Shown here piece after piece: positions 15,174 through 27,290 of a stretch of DNA of 43,492 nt (position 1 is the first letter of the stretch; each line of letters opens with the position of its first letter). A model generated the notes under the pieces. That model was given only the letters and a program-made list of their open reading frames with translations. It did not search any database and was not told the DNA's origin. Made by a program: the position numbers and the translations under genes. Source of the stretch: Plantago elongata (lineage: Eukaryota > Streptophyta > Magnoliopsida > Lamiales > Plantaginaceae); NCBI GenBank assembly GCA_036897095.1, contig JAYMSP010000699.1, forward strand, positions 1 to 43,492, written 5' to 3'.

Positions 15174-16603
15174 AGTATTTTATTATGTAAAGGGCAAGAT
15201 TTCTCTTAATTAAGTACAAGTAATTACTAACCCCTTATTTATAACCTAGGGAAGATACTTTACTTATATTTCAAATAATTTATAGTCTAATGCTTCACTA
15301 AGATAAATAAGTGAAAGGTCATATTCCTCTTTGATAGCATAGGTGTAATTTAATTTCCTATCAAGTGATTCTTTATGATATAAACTATATTAATAGATAT
15401 CCTATTACTCTTGTAAAAAGGTAAGTTCTCTTAACAAGTGCCAGGCGTTTCTCTCCTAAGATAACGTATAGTTTAGTAATTACTCTCATAGTATAAAATT
15501 ATTTTTGTGTAAGATATCTTTTCCTATAACTTTAAATAGGTACTCTTTTACTTAAATAGTTACGCAAAATAACTCTCTAATAAAGTATATAGATATAAGA
15601 TAGCTAGTAGTCTCTCTTTTAAATAACTTTAGTGTAATAAGGCATTCTCTTTGGTAAACTCTCTAATAAAGGGTAACCACTAGGAGACTACACAAAGGTA
15701 TAACCTCATTCTTGTTATTTAACAAGTCTTTATTATTTAGGATATATTTCTCTATTTTATCTAGAAGACTTAAAATACTTGAGTATGCAAGAAGTGCTCT
15801 TTTATAGTACGATATAATTAAGGATAGCTCCCTAACCAACTATACTTTATTTAAACTATTTTAGACACTCTTGCATACTCTATGTTTTTATTAAAGGATT
15901 ACTCTTATTATTATACGTACACTTATGTGCTCTTGTAAATATATGCTTTAATGCTTAAAAAGGAGAATACACTTGATACTTAATTATTTAAAGCTAAGGG
16001 ATAACTATTATATTATAATAGCTTTATAAAATAATGATTTCATTTTAATATAAACCCAAGCTCTCTTAAAGCAGAATTAGGTGCAGCAAGTATTAAGAGC
16101 TTAACTATATTACTATAAGTGTAAGTACTGCTTTTTATAAAAATAAAATTTATACTCTTGTTTAAAACGACTTAGGAAGTATACTCCTCCTTCTTTATAA
16201 TTAACTTTAATATATTTCTAGTATAAGTAAGTGAGTTATTTTCTTTCTCTTTATATTATACAAATAGTTCCTTGTAATAATATAAAGAGTGCACTCTCTA
16301 TTTATTTATAGTCTATATAGTAAGGTAAGCTCATTTATAGGAAATAGTATAATCCTTTATTACATAGTATAAGTATTATCTTATAATTATAGAGGTAAAT
16401 AAGGAATACTCCCTTAGTAAATTAAAAGAGAAGGGTGTCTTGTAATACTTACTATATTATTATTAGTATTTAATAGTTAAGACTTAATTGTACATATTTA
16501 TTACTTGTAAAAGAGAACTTAATTATCCCTTATTTATGGGTAGAATATGAGCCCTACTTTCTTTAGAGAATAGTAACGCTTGAGTATACTTAGCAAAAGA
16601 AAT

Positions 16604-16666
16604 AGCTTATCTTCGTTAATTGTGAAGGGACTCCCTATCTTTATTTATAGCTATATTCCTATCTTA
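16604..16666 (-). repeat. Right arm of the perfect 63-bp inverted repeat
   Basis: This is the exact reverse complement of 4,714-4,776 and lies about 190 bases inside the right edge of the large RIPed block. Its flanks share nothing visible with those of the left arm. The 63 bases carry no difference between copies although the DNA around this arm is heavily mutated. That suggests the duplication is younger than the RIP, or that the segment was never exposed to it. Confidence 0.93.
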
Positions 16667-18380
16667 TCTAGGGCTAAGGTGCGTATAATTCCTGTACTAG
16701 TATACTTTTCTAATTATAGCACATATTATGTTATAAAGATAGGTACCTCCTAGCCGTATTTATTTTCATGCTTGGGGAAGTATTTATAAATATGTGTAGC
16801 CTAAGCGTACACTTAAACATATAGAAATAATAAGGCATAAGTCTTATCTATTTCAGTGGTATAGTAAGCGCATATTGTGTATGAATTGTATGAAAAGGTG
16901 TTCTCTTTCTTTTCGACATGTGGTGTTTTTGAATAAGTTAAGTAATCTACTCGATTTTTCTTCTTAATGATGTGGCAAAATTCTCATTTCCTCCTACACT
17001 CTGTCATCTCTTTTTTCTTTTTCATACATAGTGCATATCGCTTAACACAACGTTCTTTTTATTATGTTCATTCTTACTAGTTCTCAATCTAAGAAAATAA
17101 TAGAATAGGGCATAGAAACCATGACGTCTAACTAATCCAGTCGGAGAATAAGAATAAAAGACTTTTTCTATTATATGTAGTTCAACAACTAGGTACGCCT
17201 TCTAACTATAATTTTTATAATGTTGTGATTTCATTTATTCTTCAAACAAGGAGACTTAGATAGGAAGATACCGGGATTTCTATGAAATATTCAAAGAAAG
17301 TATCCAAAAAATGTCTAGCTTAGTAGCTTAGGATGAGAATTTCTTTTTTCTATAGCTTGCACGAAGAAGGTTGGATATCTACAGCTGTGTCAACGAGAGT
17401 CTATTTTATATTATACCTGGAAAAGCTTTTTACATCAGATCAGGATTATCATCATATCAGCCGCCCCACTTCCTTTTTAAACAGAGTTTACAGAGTATAA
17501 GAAAGAGTATAATAGCAGCATAAGCAACATTTGTTTCTTCTTCTTACGACTCCAACATTTTGTTTAGATGTTTTCTATATTAATTAATAGTAAAGATCAC
17601 AATGGATAAGGCCTTTCTCACAACAAGTCACATAAAAAAATAGAGATATCGGTGGGAACGATCTACCTCTTGGTATTTGCTAATAAAAAAAAGACAAGAA
17701 CACCCGTAATTTGTAAGAAAGAAGACATTGATAAAGAGAAATGTAACCAACAATACGACAGTAATGAAATAACGTATTTATTTTTCCTTTACGTTTTTGA
17801 AATTTCTTTTTAAGGGAGATTTGGAAGCTTACATAGTCAAATTTCTGTAGAATGGGTGTGGATACTAATTGGTGGCATACGGTATAAAAGAGTTATGTAT
17901 TATGTAGTAAATTATTCTCTTAGAAATAGAAAGATGTGCATAGTAAGCTCTAGGAATTCTCTATTTCTTTTTTTGAGTATTAGAAGTAACTAAGTATACT
18001 ATACTAGTAATTAACAAGTACATTTCTCTATCTATAAAATATTTATTCGTGGAGTTTTAGAATTTAGTAATTCATTCTCTTTTTCATTTAAAATTTATAC
18101 TATCGACTAGGGGCATCCAAGAAAGCAATCAAAAAATACTACAATTAGCCACAAAGGATCCTCCACACGGTTTAAAAAAGTATGGATCTCAAGATCTTCC
18201 TTTTTATTTCTTTATTTTATACAGAGAAGCAGACAAATCGAAATTACTATACTGATGAATAACAAACAGGATGTTGGAAATAGTTAACAATTCTTTCCTT
18301 GTAATCCTTACAAACCAGAATGTCAGAGTCAGGAAATGGTATCGAGAGCTATAGAAGAGCATTCAATTCGGGGACATCTC

Positions 18381-18391
18381 AGTGCATGCAA
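18381..18391 (+). promoter_or_regulatory. AGTGCATGCAA motif, copy 1
   Basis: This copy of the TGCATGCA palindrome plus one A lies about 230 bases upstream of the 18,617 open frame. The same 11-mer recurs at 35,914-35,924, and the TGCATGCAA core at 36,281 and 41,536. Whether any protein binds it is unknown. I record it because the recurrence exceeds what base composition predicts. Confidence 0.3.
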
Positions 18392-18616
18392 AATAAATAC
18401 TTTTACGCTGTGATAAGCTATGCTTGCGACCTTTTTTCTTCCTTTTTTGTGTCTCTTCCTATATCGATATCGGTACGGGGTTGACTCTTCTTTCTTAATA
18501 CTATAGTAACAACTGGGAGTAACTTTCTTTTTGTTGGAATCTCATTTTATATTGATTGTAAATATCTCTATCTCTCCAGACGCTTTTTCTTAGATATTGG
18601 GTTTTACCGCTTACAT

Positions 18617-18877
18617 ATGCTATTTTTTCACTTTGCAAATATACCCCACACCACAGTAGTAAACATGTCATTTGTCGCGCAATTTATGTGTTTTCAGCAA
18701 AATCACTTATTTATCTTCTTTTTTATGTACTATATGGTATGTTATATGACAAATACTAAAAGGGTTCCTCTCAACTATGCTCTTTTCTATTTTCATATAT
18801 GTACAATATTCATTTTCACTGCCTGCATACCTCTGAATATCATGTCTATTTTAGAAGGCAATAAAAAAGAGTTGTAG
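18617..18877 (+). CDS. Doubtful 86-aa hydrophobic open frame ending KKEL
   Basis: This ATG-initiated frame lies in un-RIPed DNA and encodes 86 residues. I do not recognise it. Hydrophobic stretches lie at about residues 32-46 (FIFFFMYYMVCYM region) and 56-76 (LFYFHICTIFIFTACIPL), so a real product would probably be a two-pass membrane protein. The last four residues, KKEL, resemble the KDEL/HDEL class of ER-retrieval tetrapeptides. That resemblance could easily be chance, and such signals normally sit on lumenal proteins. The start has no strong leader: the upstream 100 bases are T/C-rich with no TATA box at a convincing distance. In DNA of this composition T-rich frames readily read as Phe/Ile/Leu-rich membrane-like peptides, so I favour a chance open frame. 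Confidence 0.12.
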   Translation: MLFFHFANIPHTTVVNMSFVAQFMCFQQNHLFIFFFMYYMVCYMTNTKRVPLNYALFYFHICTIFIFTACIPLNIMSILEGNKKEL

Positions 18878-21063
18878 GAAGAATTTCTACCTAGACCTAG
18901 AAGGGTAAAAATAGAGTGAAATATTATTCGTTGGTTAACCACACTGTATTCACTGCACCCAGCCCCTTTAGAAAGAAAAAAGGGGGATAAACTAAAATTT
19001 TAAAGGGTAATCTTGGGTTTCTTTATTTTTTCGATGCTTAGGAAGTACATCACCTGCATTCTACGTATAGGGAATTTATATTATATAAAATAAGGAATAG
19101 TCTTTCTTTTTAGTTTGCTTGATTGGGATTTGATTTATTCTTTGACACTATAATTAAGAATTATAGAGTTAACCACAAGTTTCTTTCTAGACGTATTCCT
19201 TATAGCATAGTGTAAGTAAGACACAAACAAATTCTTTAGTTAAAATTTAAACCGATTAGAGAAAACAAACATAATTATAAAGACATACAGCTCAGAAGAA
19301 TATCCGCACCTTGGAAGAGACTCCAAGACGCAAACGTCTTCCTTTTCAAATAAAGAAAAGAGAAAGAAAAATAATCCAGGTTAATACAATAAACAGTAAA
19401 AAGGAGTGTGAGATCTATGTACCATTATGAATATAAATTCTAATTAGACAAATTAGAGATTAGAAACAAGTGTTTTTAGACTCTTTCTTTCCCTTTCTAT
19501 TCTAAACTAACTATCCCGTGCCTTATTCCCCCGGATTTTGACCTATTCAGAATTACAACATGTAGGAAAGGCTTGGATAATTAATTGCAGAGTCTTTCTT
19601 TAAATTCTTTAAAGTCTAATAGATTTATTTATTACCTTGTTTGTTGGTAATATCTAGAAACATTTGGCACAAGAAACATTGTTAGTTTTGAGTGGTAGTG
19701 AGAAGTCCGAAACCCTTATCTCACCAAGAAGAAGCAGCAGTAAGTTCATTATGCCTATCACAAGATTCTTGTAATGCGTACTCTTTATTGTATTCTAATT
19801 TCCCTCAGTTCAATCGCTAAAGAATAGAAGCTAGAACCCAGAAATCCACATCTACTACAGAAACTATAAACTCTGAACTGAATAATAAGATATAAGAATG
19901 AAGGGTATAGTCTAGAGAGCACTCTCATCTTATTACAAAAATATTTTATTTATTATTAGATATGTATTAAGAATTGGAAACTAAATCTCACTCATATAAA
20001 TTGTCGAAACATAGAAGTAGATATCTAGAGTAGATTCACTTTAAAATAAAAAGAACTACTTTGCATTGCAAATTCAGGCATATCCTTTCAACAATATACG
20101 AGCATCCAATCACTGCAGTATTTAATAAGTACAGCACGAATCCTATTCCCGTCATCTACCAAATTCTATCTTACTTCTTTTCATATAACCTCTTCTAACT
20201 AATGTTTTTGTTGGCACTGTTCGGTAGTTTCGAAAAATAAAGGAATAGTTGGAGTTTTCATAAAGAACAATAAGAAAAATTCTTGCAAGTAGAGTATAAA
20301 ATAGAAAAAAATAGATTTCTAGAATTACAGTATACTCGAGGTCTTTTCAGGCTTCTGTAAAATATAAAACAGCGTTGGACTTATTCTAAGCCAAAAAGGT
20401 TTATGCTCGACTCAAAGTGTGAAAAAACAATACAAGAATAATAATCAAAGTAGCAAACAAAAAAATTTTAGCATACAATATTACAATAAGTGACTCGTTA
20501 CGCAGTTAACCTATCTACTTTAGCTAATGAAAAAAGGGCCCAATTAGGTAAAGTCAGTCAATATTCGATTTTTCTCTCATGTTCTTTTATCTTCCAGAGT
20601 CACTTCCAATACAGTTTACAAACTAACCCTCTCCTGGTTAATCTTGGGTGCTTGGCTGTGGTGTTTACTAAAATTACTATATATAGTAATATTCGTGAAT
20701 TAAGTTAAGTACCAAGTCTCAAAGGCCTCTTATTTTGCTATACCTACCAGAAATGGAGTTGTTTTGGACTTATTTCTCTCTTTGTTGAAATAATAAAGGT
20801 GACAAGTAATGGCGTTGCGCCTAAAAGAAAATAGATGCAATGTGAAATGCAAACTTATAGTATGAGTTAAAGTTCACTAAGAAGTAGTAATTAAGAGTCA
20901 TAGAGGGGGAAGGTAGAAAATTCCACATAAAAATGTGCTATATAATATATAAATCTATAAATAGGAAGCATTTTTTATAGAAAGAGTAATAATACGCTAT
21001 TACCAAAGTGTTACCAATCCGCTATTCAATAAATAATAGAAAGAAAAAGATACTTGTCAGTAC

Positions 21064-21082
21064 TATATATATATATATATAT
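21064..21082. repeat. (TA)n microsatellite
   Basis: A run of alternating T and A, about 9.5 units, is followed about 20 bases later by a shorter, similar run ending in TATTATAC. It is simple sequence typical of AT-rich DNA. Confidence 0.85.
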
Positions 21083-21899
21083 TATACAGGAAGTGCCAAT
21101 ACCATATATATTATACGATTTATACCTTTTGAACTATACTATAGTAATTTAGTTATACCCAAATAGAAAATAATACAAAGCTAAGTCAGAACTACATGGA
21201 AATATTTTTATAGAATTTTTAGACAAAGAAATAGAAGAAGTTTGTTTTCAACTAAACCCCTTAAATACTAAAAATTAAGCGAATGCAGAAAAGTAGCTAT
21301 GCAAAATGTAGATTTTTCTCTAATCTAATAATCTCTAAATGTTTCGTAAAAGGTTCTAGGCTCTGTCCTTGTACTGTTGTTTGTGTGTGAAGAAAAAAGA
21401 TTCATTCGACGATAAAGGGATAAAGGATGTATTCTTGCTTTCAAAAAAGGTGAAAACAACTAGACTAAATAAAAATTAAAAAAGAAGTTCTCCTTTTACT
21501 TGTTGCCACGAAATATTATATCTAAAATCTATCTTTTCAGGGATGCTTATAATATAATTAGAATTTGTTTTGATAGCGATTCTATAAACGAGAAGTTGTC
21601 TATGAGGAAATTTCGGATTGGTAACAACCTATTATTTTATAATATTCTTTTTCTATGGGATCTATAGCTCGTTACCCTTTATCTGTACTATAATAATCGA
21701 TTACACTTACTACGCTTCTTGAAAATTTATTTGCTAATAATAAAGAACAGACAATAAATAATAGCATTAATAAAGTAAGGGGTATATCCCATTTAAACAA
21801 ACTTATGAATGAGTCATGTAGGGAATTATTGCAAAGTATTCGTCTTTTACAATCAAAGGAATAGCTTCCTTCTAAAATTTGTCTCTTTGAGTAGTCTCC

Positions 21900-24800
21900 C
21901 TTTTCTCTTTATAATATTTTAAAAGTGTAATTTTTATTGAAGATTTCTTCTTACATAAGTGTATATTAAAAAAAGGATCTAGAGTACTTTCATATTTTTA
22001 CATAAAAACGGGACATTTAAAATTCTAGAGATTATTCTATCATAATTTTAAATAATTTTCTTTGCTATAAAAGATAGGAAGTATTCTTAACTATAAATAA
22101 CCCTAAAATAGAGTGCTCTAGAGTTTAGCCCTTTGCCTTTAATATTCTTTAATATTAGATAGAGTACATAAGGGAGACTTCACTTATTACCTGCTCTTTC
22201 ATAGACACATATACTAGATGCTTTAGTGAGTTCTTGTTCTTTCATATAATTATTTGCCTATGTTTATACCTAATACATCTAAGAGGATTTCTTACTAAAG
22301 TTAATGCATATTTCGTTTCTTTTTAATAAAAATTATGGTATAGCTCCCTCCTTAATAAATAGTTCTTAATGAAAGCTTAACCTTGAAGAAATATCTATAA
22401 CAGAGTCTTGCTTTTATTAATTTATGTAGCATCTAAAAGGGTACGCTTATTCTTTAGTGCCTTAAATAATTCTACTAGATTTGGCACGCACTTTCTTACC
22501 TTACTAAGGAGTACTTTGTATTTATATGCTTAAAAGATAGACTATAATACTACTGCTTGCGTTAATAAAAGACTAAGAAAGGGCGCGCATTCTATGACTC
22601 AAGAGACTTGCTTAAGAATGTATAGCTTCATTTTGTATTAGTAACTATAAATTCTAAATATATTAGAGGAAGGGATAAAATACTCTATCATATAAGGAAG
22701 GCCTCAGTTAGTATATTAGTATACTTGAAACCTTAATTATGTAATAAAGGAGTAGATATACTTATGCTTCTATAAAAAGAATACTTCAGAAACCTATGCT
22801 CTAGTAAATGTTAGTATAATCCTAGTATATGTAAGGCAAGGGTTAGTACAAAGGGGCTCCCTTCTCTTCATACCTTATTAGGGTGCACTTTTCCTATTCT
22901 ATTCCAGTAAAATTTACTCAACAAGTCTTAATTATTAAAACATCTATCATAAGAAGGTAGAGGTAACATCTTCTCTTTTAAGTGACTCCATAAATAAATA
23001 AAGGAAAAATAATCTAATGTAGTTTATTACTAGAAATATTACGTAAATACTCTTTATAATAAGATAAGTATTTTCGTGTTTTGCGTAAAACTCTATGTTA
23101 TGAGGGCCTCTCTATTATATATATATATAACTTTAGGTATTTCTTAAAACTACCTTCTGTATAAATTGAGAGAGTATATAATACCTTGATTAAATAAAAT
23201 TTATAGGTAATGACATATTAAATTTTAAGGAAATATGGTGCTTTACCACCTAGGTCTTTCTATTAAAAATTTTAATATAATTTTGTGTATGAAAGTATAA
23301 CAAGTGTATAATTATCATAGAGTATTTCTCTTTCATAAAGTATGCTACGCAGCTCTTTGTTATTAAGGTATGCTGATGGGTGCTTGCTTATTTTGTATTA
23401 TTTAAATTTAAAGTATAATTCCTTAGAATACGCGTAGTATAGAAGAAGATACCTCAAGCGTAAATTAATTTGTTTGTTAGCTTTTTTTTATAATTTTATT
23501 ATATAAGATAGATTGTATTTATAACCCCTTAGACCTTCATTATCCAAAGTATATTAAATAAAGAGTAATTACCTCTTCTAATTTAACCAAATTATGCTTA
23601 CTTAATTATTAAGCGTAGGGTATTCCCTTCTAACCCTACAGCAAGGTGCGCATCTCCAAGTATAAATATTTATAGTGCGATTACCAATTATTTGGTTATA
23701 TAAATTAATAGCTATAGAGTGATTAGAAGTATAGTACATATTTATTAAAAAAGGAGAGGTACCTTAAAGGACTCTTAACTTGAGAGAGTATTAATATATG
23801 TTTACAAGATAGTAAAGTCTTATTAAGTATGAGTTTAATATGAGCCCTTTGTTAAGAGTGCTTATATTAAACTCTAAAGCATGAAAGGCAGAATCTCGCT
23901 AAATCTAATATAACTAGTTTATAAATAATCTTTAAATACAATGGCACTCCTAAAAAGGGGAAGTATTTTCTCCAAGGCATAAATTTATATGGGAGTTTAC
24001 TAATTTCTTACACTCATAAATAATATATAAGTAAGATAAAAAGGCATTTCATGTTCGCGCACCTATTCATTTATGAAGAGAGAAGAGCTCCTAAGAATAA
24101 CTCATTACTTTTACTTTAAAGAGTATACGCTTACTAGTTACTAAAGATGCATGAGGTGTCTAATTCTGTTTACACTACTTTACTTAGCAAATCTTGTAAG
24201 TAAAAAATTAAGTCACTTTATTAAAAAAAGTATTGTAGAGATAGAGCACCTCTAGGAACTAGCTATATGGCACCCTTTTATAGAGTTTACCCCTATTATA
24301 TTCTTGGCCAACTGTTATTCTTTATTGTACTGGAGGTTACTACTAGAGTTATTATAGTCTCCCCTTAATAGGAAAAGAAGAAACTAGTCTTATACCCATA
24401 AGCGTTTAATAAATTACTTTCTAAAATTAGACATTACTGCTTTTACTTTTACCCTTTATAGTGCGATCTTAATTATTTACTTAGGACATATGCTATGTCT
24501 TTGCCCTTTTATAAAGAGCATACTTAATTATAGCTTTATAATAAATCATTTTATATACATACCTAAAGACTAAGAAAGTATATCTTTCTTCTTTAGATAC
24601 TTCCTTTACTAGTCATTTTAAGGGAATCTTACTTATATCACTTATGTACTACACTAAGACTTGTATGCCTCCTAGTTCTATATAAGATATAAGAACTAGT
24701 AAGGAACACTCTATCTTTATAATAAAAGGGGTACACTTGGCATTAGTCTGCTACTTTTTTAAATACCTTATTACTACTTAAAAGTGTATCTTTGTTTAGT

Positions 24801-25170
24801 TTGCGATTACCTATACTAAGAGATTTATTTATATAAAGAAAGAATTAAGATCTATATTAATAGCTTTATTAATATGCTAGGGAAAAATGCTAGAATCTTA
24901 TTTATGCGGTTTTTTATAAAAGTAATTATAATATAAGTACTTTTCTAGTACCTTATTATTATAATTACTTAATTATTAAGCGATCTCTAAAGTATCCCAG
25001 TGAGTAAGATAACCATGAACTATAATACAACGTACTATAAATAAAGAGGGCGTACATAATTCTATATTTGTATTATATATAAAGACTAAGAACAATGTAC
25101 TTCTTAAAGCCTATGGGTACTTTATACTTCCTAGTTAGATTAAAAGAGACTTGCTTAAGTAAAGTATGAA
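21900..25170. repeat. RIP-saturated block, probable degraded transposon
   Basis: The texture matches the 9,480-16,850 block: TpA is dominant, CpA and TpG are scarce, and the surviving C and G sit mostly in CpT and ApG. All frames are interrupted at short intervals. I see no terminal repeats and cannot assign a family. It ends in a GC-richer island, after which the same texture resumes at about 25,780. The two flanking pieces could therefore be one element of roughly 5 kb split by an insertion, or two unrelated relics. Confidence 0.7.
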
Positions 25171-25780
25171 AGCCTAAAATCCACTCAGAAAGAAACATAC
25201 TACTGGATATCAAGGAATCACTATGAATCTCGGTGATAGAAGGCTTCGAGCCACGAAACTTGCAGAATTCTCGAAAAAATACTGGTGATAGGCAGCGTTC
25301 AATTTGACCTCTTTTGAAAAAAAGATGAAATCGGGGCAAACTCCTTGTTTGACCTTTTGCACTACAATTGTGGGTTCGAGCCTATTTATATAATATTATA
25401 TAATAAGCCATGAGTCTAGTTTCTCTAGCAATCCCTAGGTGTGGTGAGTACTCCTTTAATTCGTGCTAGGAAACTGGTGTCGATGCATCAAATCTATATA
25501 GCTAGCAACAACATCACGAATTTCAGGGCTTGCTTACTAGTAAATTAGCGCTTGCTTGGTTTTGTATATGCTGGATAAACTTTTCTAGAAATTGAAGTCC
25601 GCTTCCAGAAGGAATTCGTGCTTACTACTTTAGGCTATAGTTTTAGGCGCAATTTGCGCAAATTCTGGGCCCGCTCGCGACTAAAATTGACTTTGTTCAC
25701 TTTCACTAATAGCTTAGACTTTAGAATTAATACTTTATAGTTAAGAGAGACTCGATTCCAGCATCCTGCATCTCTTATAA
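25170..25780. other. GC-richer, un-RIPed island between two RIPed blocks
   Basis: About 600 bases of more balanced composition interrupt RIPed DNA. CpA, TpG and CpG are all present. Features inside are a tRNA-like B-box word (GGTTCGAGCC) near 25,372, two direct copies of AATTCGTGCT near 25,459 and 25,612, and a cluster of palindromes at 25,651-25,680. A minus-strand open frame at 25,073-25,339 straddles the composition boundary, so it is probably fortuitous. The island could be a small non-autonomous DNA transposon or SINE-like insertion too short or too low in copy to have been RIPed. I cannot assign it. Confidence 0.5.
25651..25680. repeat. Cluster of three perfect palindromes
   Basis: Within 30 bases lie AATTTGCGCAAATT (25,651-25,664), GGGCCC (25,667-25,672) and TCGCGA (25,675-25,680). 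The cluster is near the right edge of the un-RIPed island. GC-rich palindromic termini of this kind are common at ends of fungal DNA transposons, but I find no second inverted copy in the window to prove it. Confidence 0.5.
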
Positions 25781-27290
25781 ATAAACTAGTACTTTTAAAA
25801 AGTCTAAATATTTTTATAATAGAACAAAGCTTTCTCTCTTATAAATTATAACTTTATTAAAAAGATTATATAGAAAGAAGCTTTACATAATTTTTTAAAT
25901 ATTAAGTATATAAAAAAGTATACCCGTTAAAGAAGCTTATACATTTTAGCATACATAAATAAGGTATAATTCTTTCTTAAAAATATAAAGCAGTCTCCTC
26001 TCCACCACATATATAATAGAGTAGTATTTCCAAACCGTAAATATTTATACTTAAGGTACTATAATATAAACTCTAGATTACCTAATTATAAATTATGTAA
26101 TAAAGCAGCAACCTATAGATAATAAGTATATTTCTTTAGTTCTAGTAGGCACTTAATAATTATGTACGGAAGAAGGAGAAGCTTTAAACCCTTAATTAGG
26201 AAGGATAACTACTCTATATTTTATAAAGTTAAGTAATAAACTACAGAATACTCCTCTCCCACAACTATAGCTTTCACTAAAAACTAATACTTAAAATAAA
26301 GGCTATACATAAAGTGGCCACTCATATGCAAAGCTTTCTATAGATAAATGTGATATAGCGCCTTTAAAGAAGTATATTCTTCTTTATAATTAATTATAAT
26401 AATTATAGGAGAACGTATCTTTATATTATAATAAATAGTATAAATATGTATATTCTAATAGACATCTAGTATTTATTATAAGTACTCAGGATATAGCTCC
26501 AGTTATATATTAGGCTGCTCCCTTTTAAGTTAACTATAGCACGTAAAATATTTATTAAGTATCTATATTATACTCAGTAATTATTACTTAGCACCAGGGT
26601 GTTACTAAAGTATAATTTTTTATAAAGTACAAAGGACTCTTCCCTTTATACTACCTTTATCCTAGATTAGCATAATTAAGTGCACTTTAAGTATAATATT
26701 ATGACAAAATAATAAAGTTAAGCTAAGTATAAAAGATATGCTAGGGAAACACTCTATATAAGGAAACTCTCCTTTTTTTAAGTCTTTATATTACTAAGTT
26801 TAAATTATTTTATAAATGAAACAGTACTCTAGTTAGAGAGAAGGGATAACTCGCTCACACTAGTAGTATTTTTTTTATAAATAAGCAAAAGGAAGTACCC
26901 ACAAAGAAAAAGGTCTTTGTTATAAGTGACGCGCGTAATATTAGCATTAGTACTAGATTATTAAACACTAAGGGAGAGTAATTCCTTACTAGAAAATGTT
27001 AGTGATGTAAACTTAAGTATCCCTCTTTTAATAAATAAGAGCTTTAAGGCACCTTTATAAATTAGACGGGAGTCTTACTAATTTAAAATGAAAGAGTATT
27101 TATTTCTTCCATCAAGAATAGTTAGAAATAGAAATTAGTATTATAGTATAGATAATAATAAGGTTATAGTCTCTCCTTCTCCTATAAAATATAAGATATA
27201 GCTCCTCCTACCCCTTCTTTTTCACATTACATTACATATAAGAGCTCTTATTTATTAGAAAGAAGAGAGAATCTTAGTATACCATTTTAT
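25780..27290. repeat. RIP-saturated block, probable degraded transposon
   Basis: The strongly TpA-rich, CpA-poor texture resumes after the island and fades by about 27,290, where normal CpA/TpG words return. No reading frame or terminal repeat is recognisable. It may be the continuation of the 21,900-25,170 relic. Confidence 0.65.

Larger units (their letters stand above)
9480..16850. repeat. RIP-saturated block, probable degraded transposon
   Basis: Composition changes sharply at both edges. Inside, CpT and ApG survive while CpA and TpG are rare. In 12,001-12,120 I counted TpA 21, ApT 16, CpA+TpG 3 and ApC+GpT 8, giving TpA/ApT near 1.3 and the second ratio near 0.4. This is the classic imprint of RIP on repeated DNA. 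The length of about 7.4 kb would fit a full-length LTR retrotransposon, but I see no terminal repeats or readable domain, so the family is unassigned. It is thoroughly decayed, with stops everywhere in every frame. Being repeated elsewhere in the genome is inferred from the RIP imprint. Confidence 0.75.
16860..21890. other. Un-RIPed AT-rich spacer
   Basis: CpA and TpG return to normal levels here. In 18,601-18,720 I counted TpA 10, ApT 11, CpA+TpG 19 and ApC+GpT 16. Apart from the small open frame at 18,617-18,877 I see no gene. An open frame at 20,490-20,708 opens only with GTG and has no supporting signal. The stretch is probably unique-sequence DNA lying between transposon blocks. Confidence 0.55.

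Noticed and set aside
20490-20708. 72-codon plus-strand frame
   Set aside because: GTG-opened only; no upstream signals and no recognisable motif.
25073-25339. 88-codon minus-strand frame
   Set aside because: It straddles the boundary between RIPed DNA and the island, two sequences of different history, so a single gene is unlikely.
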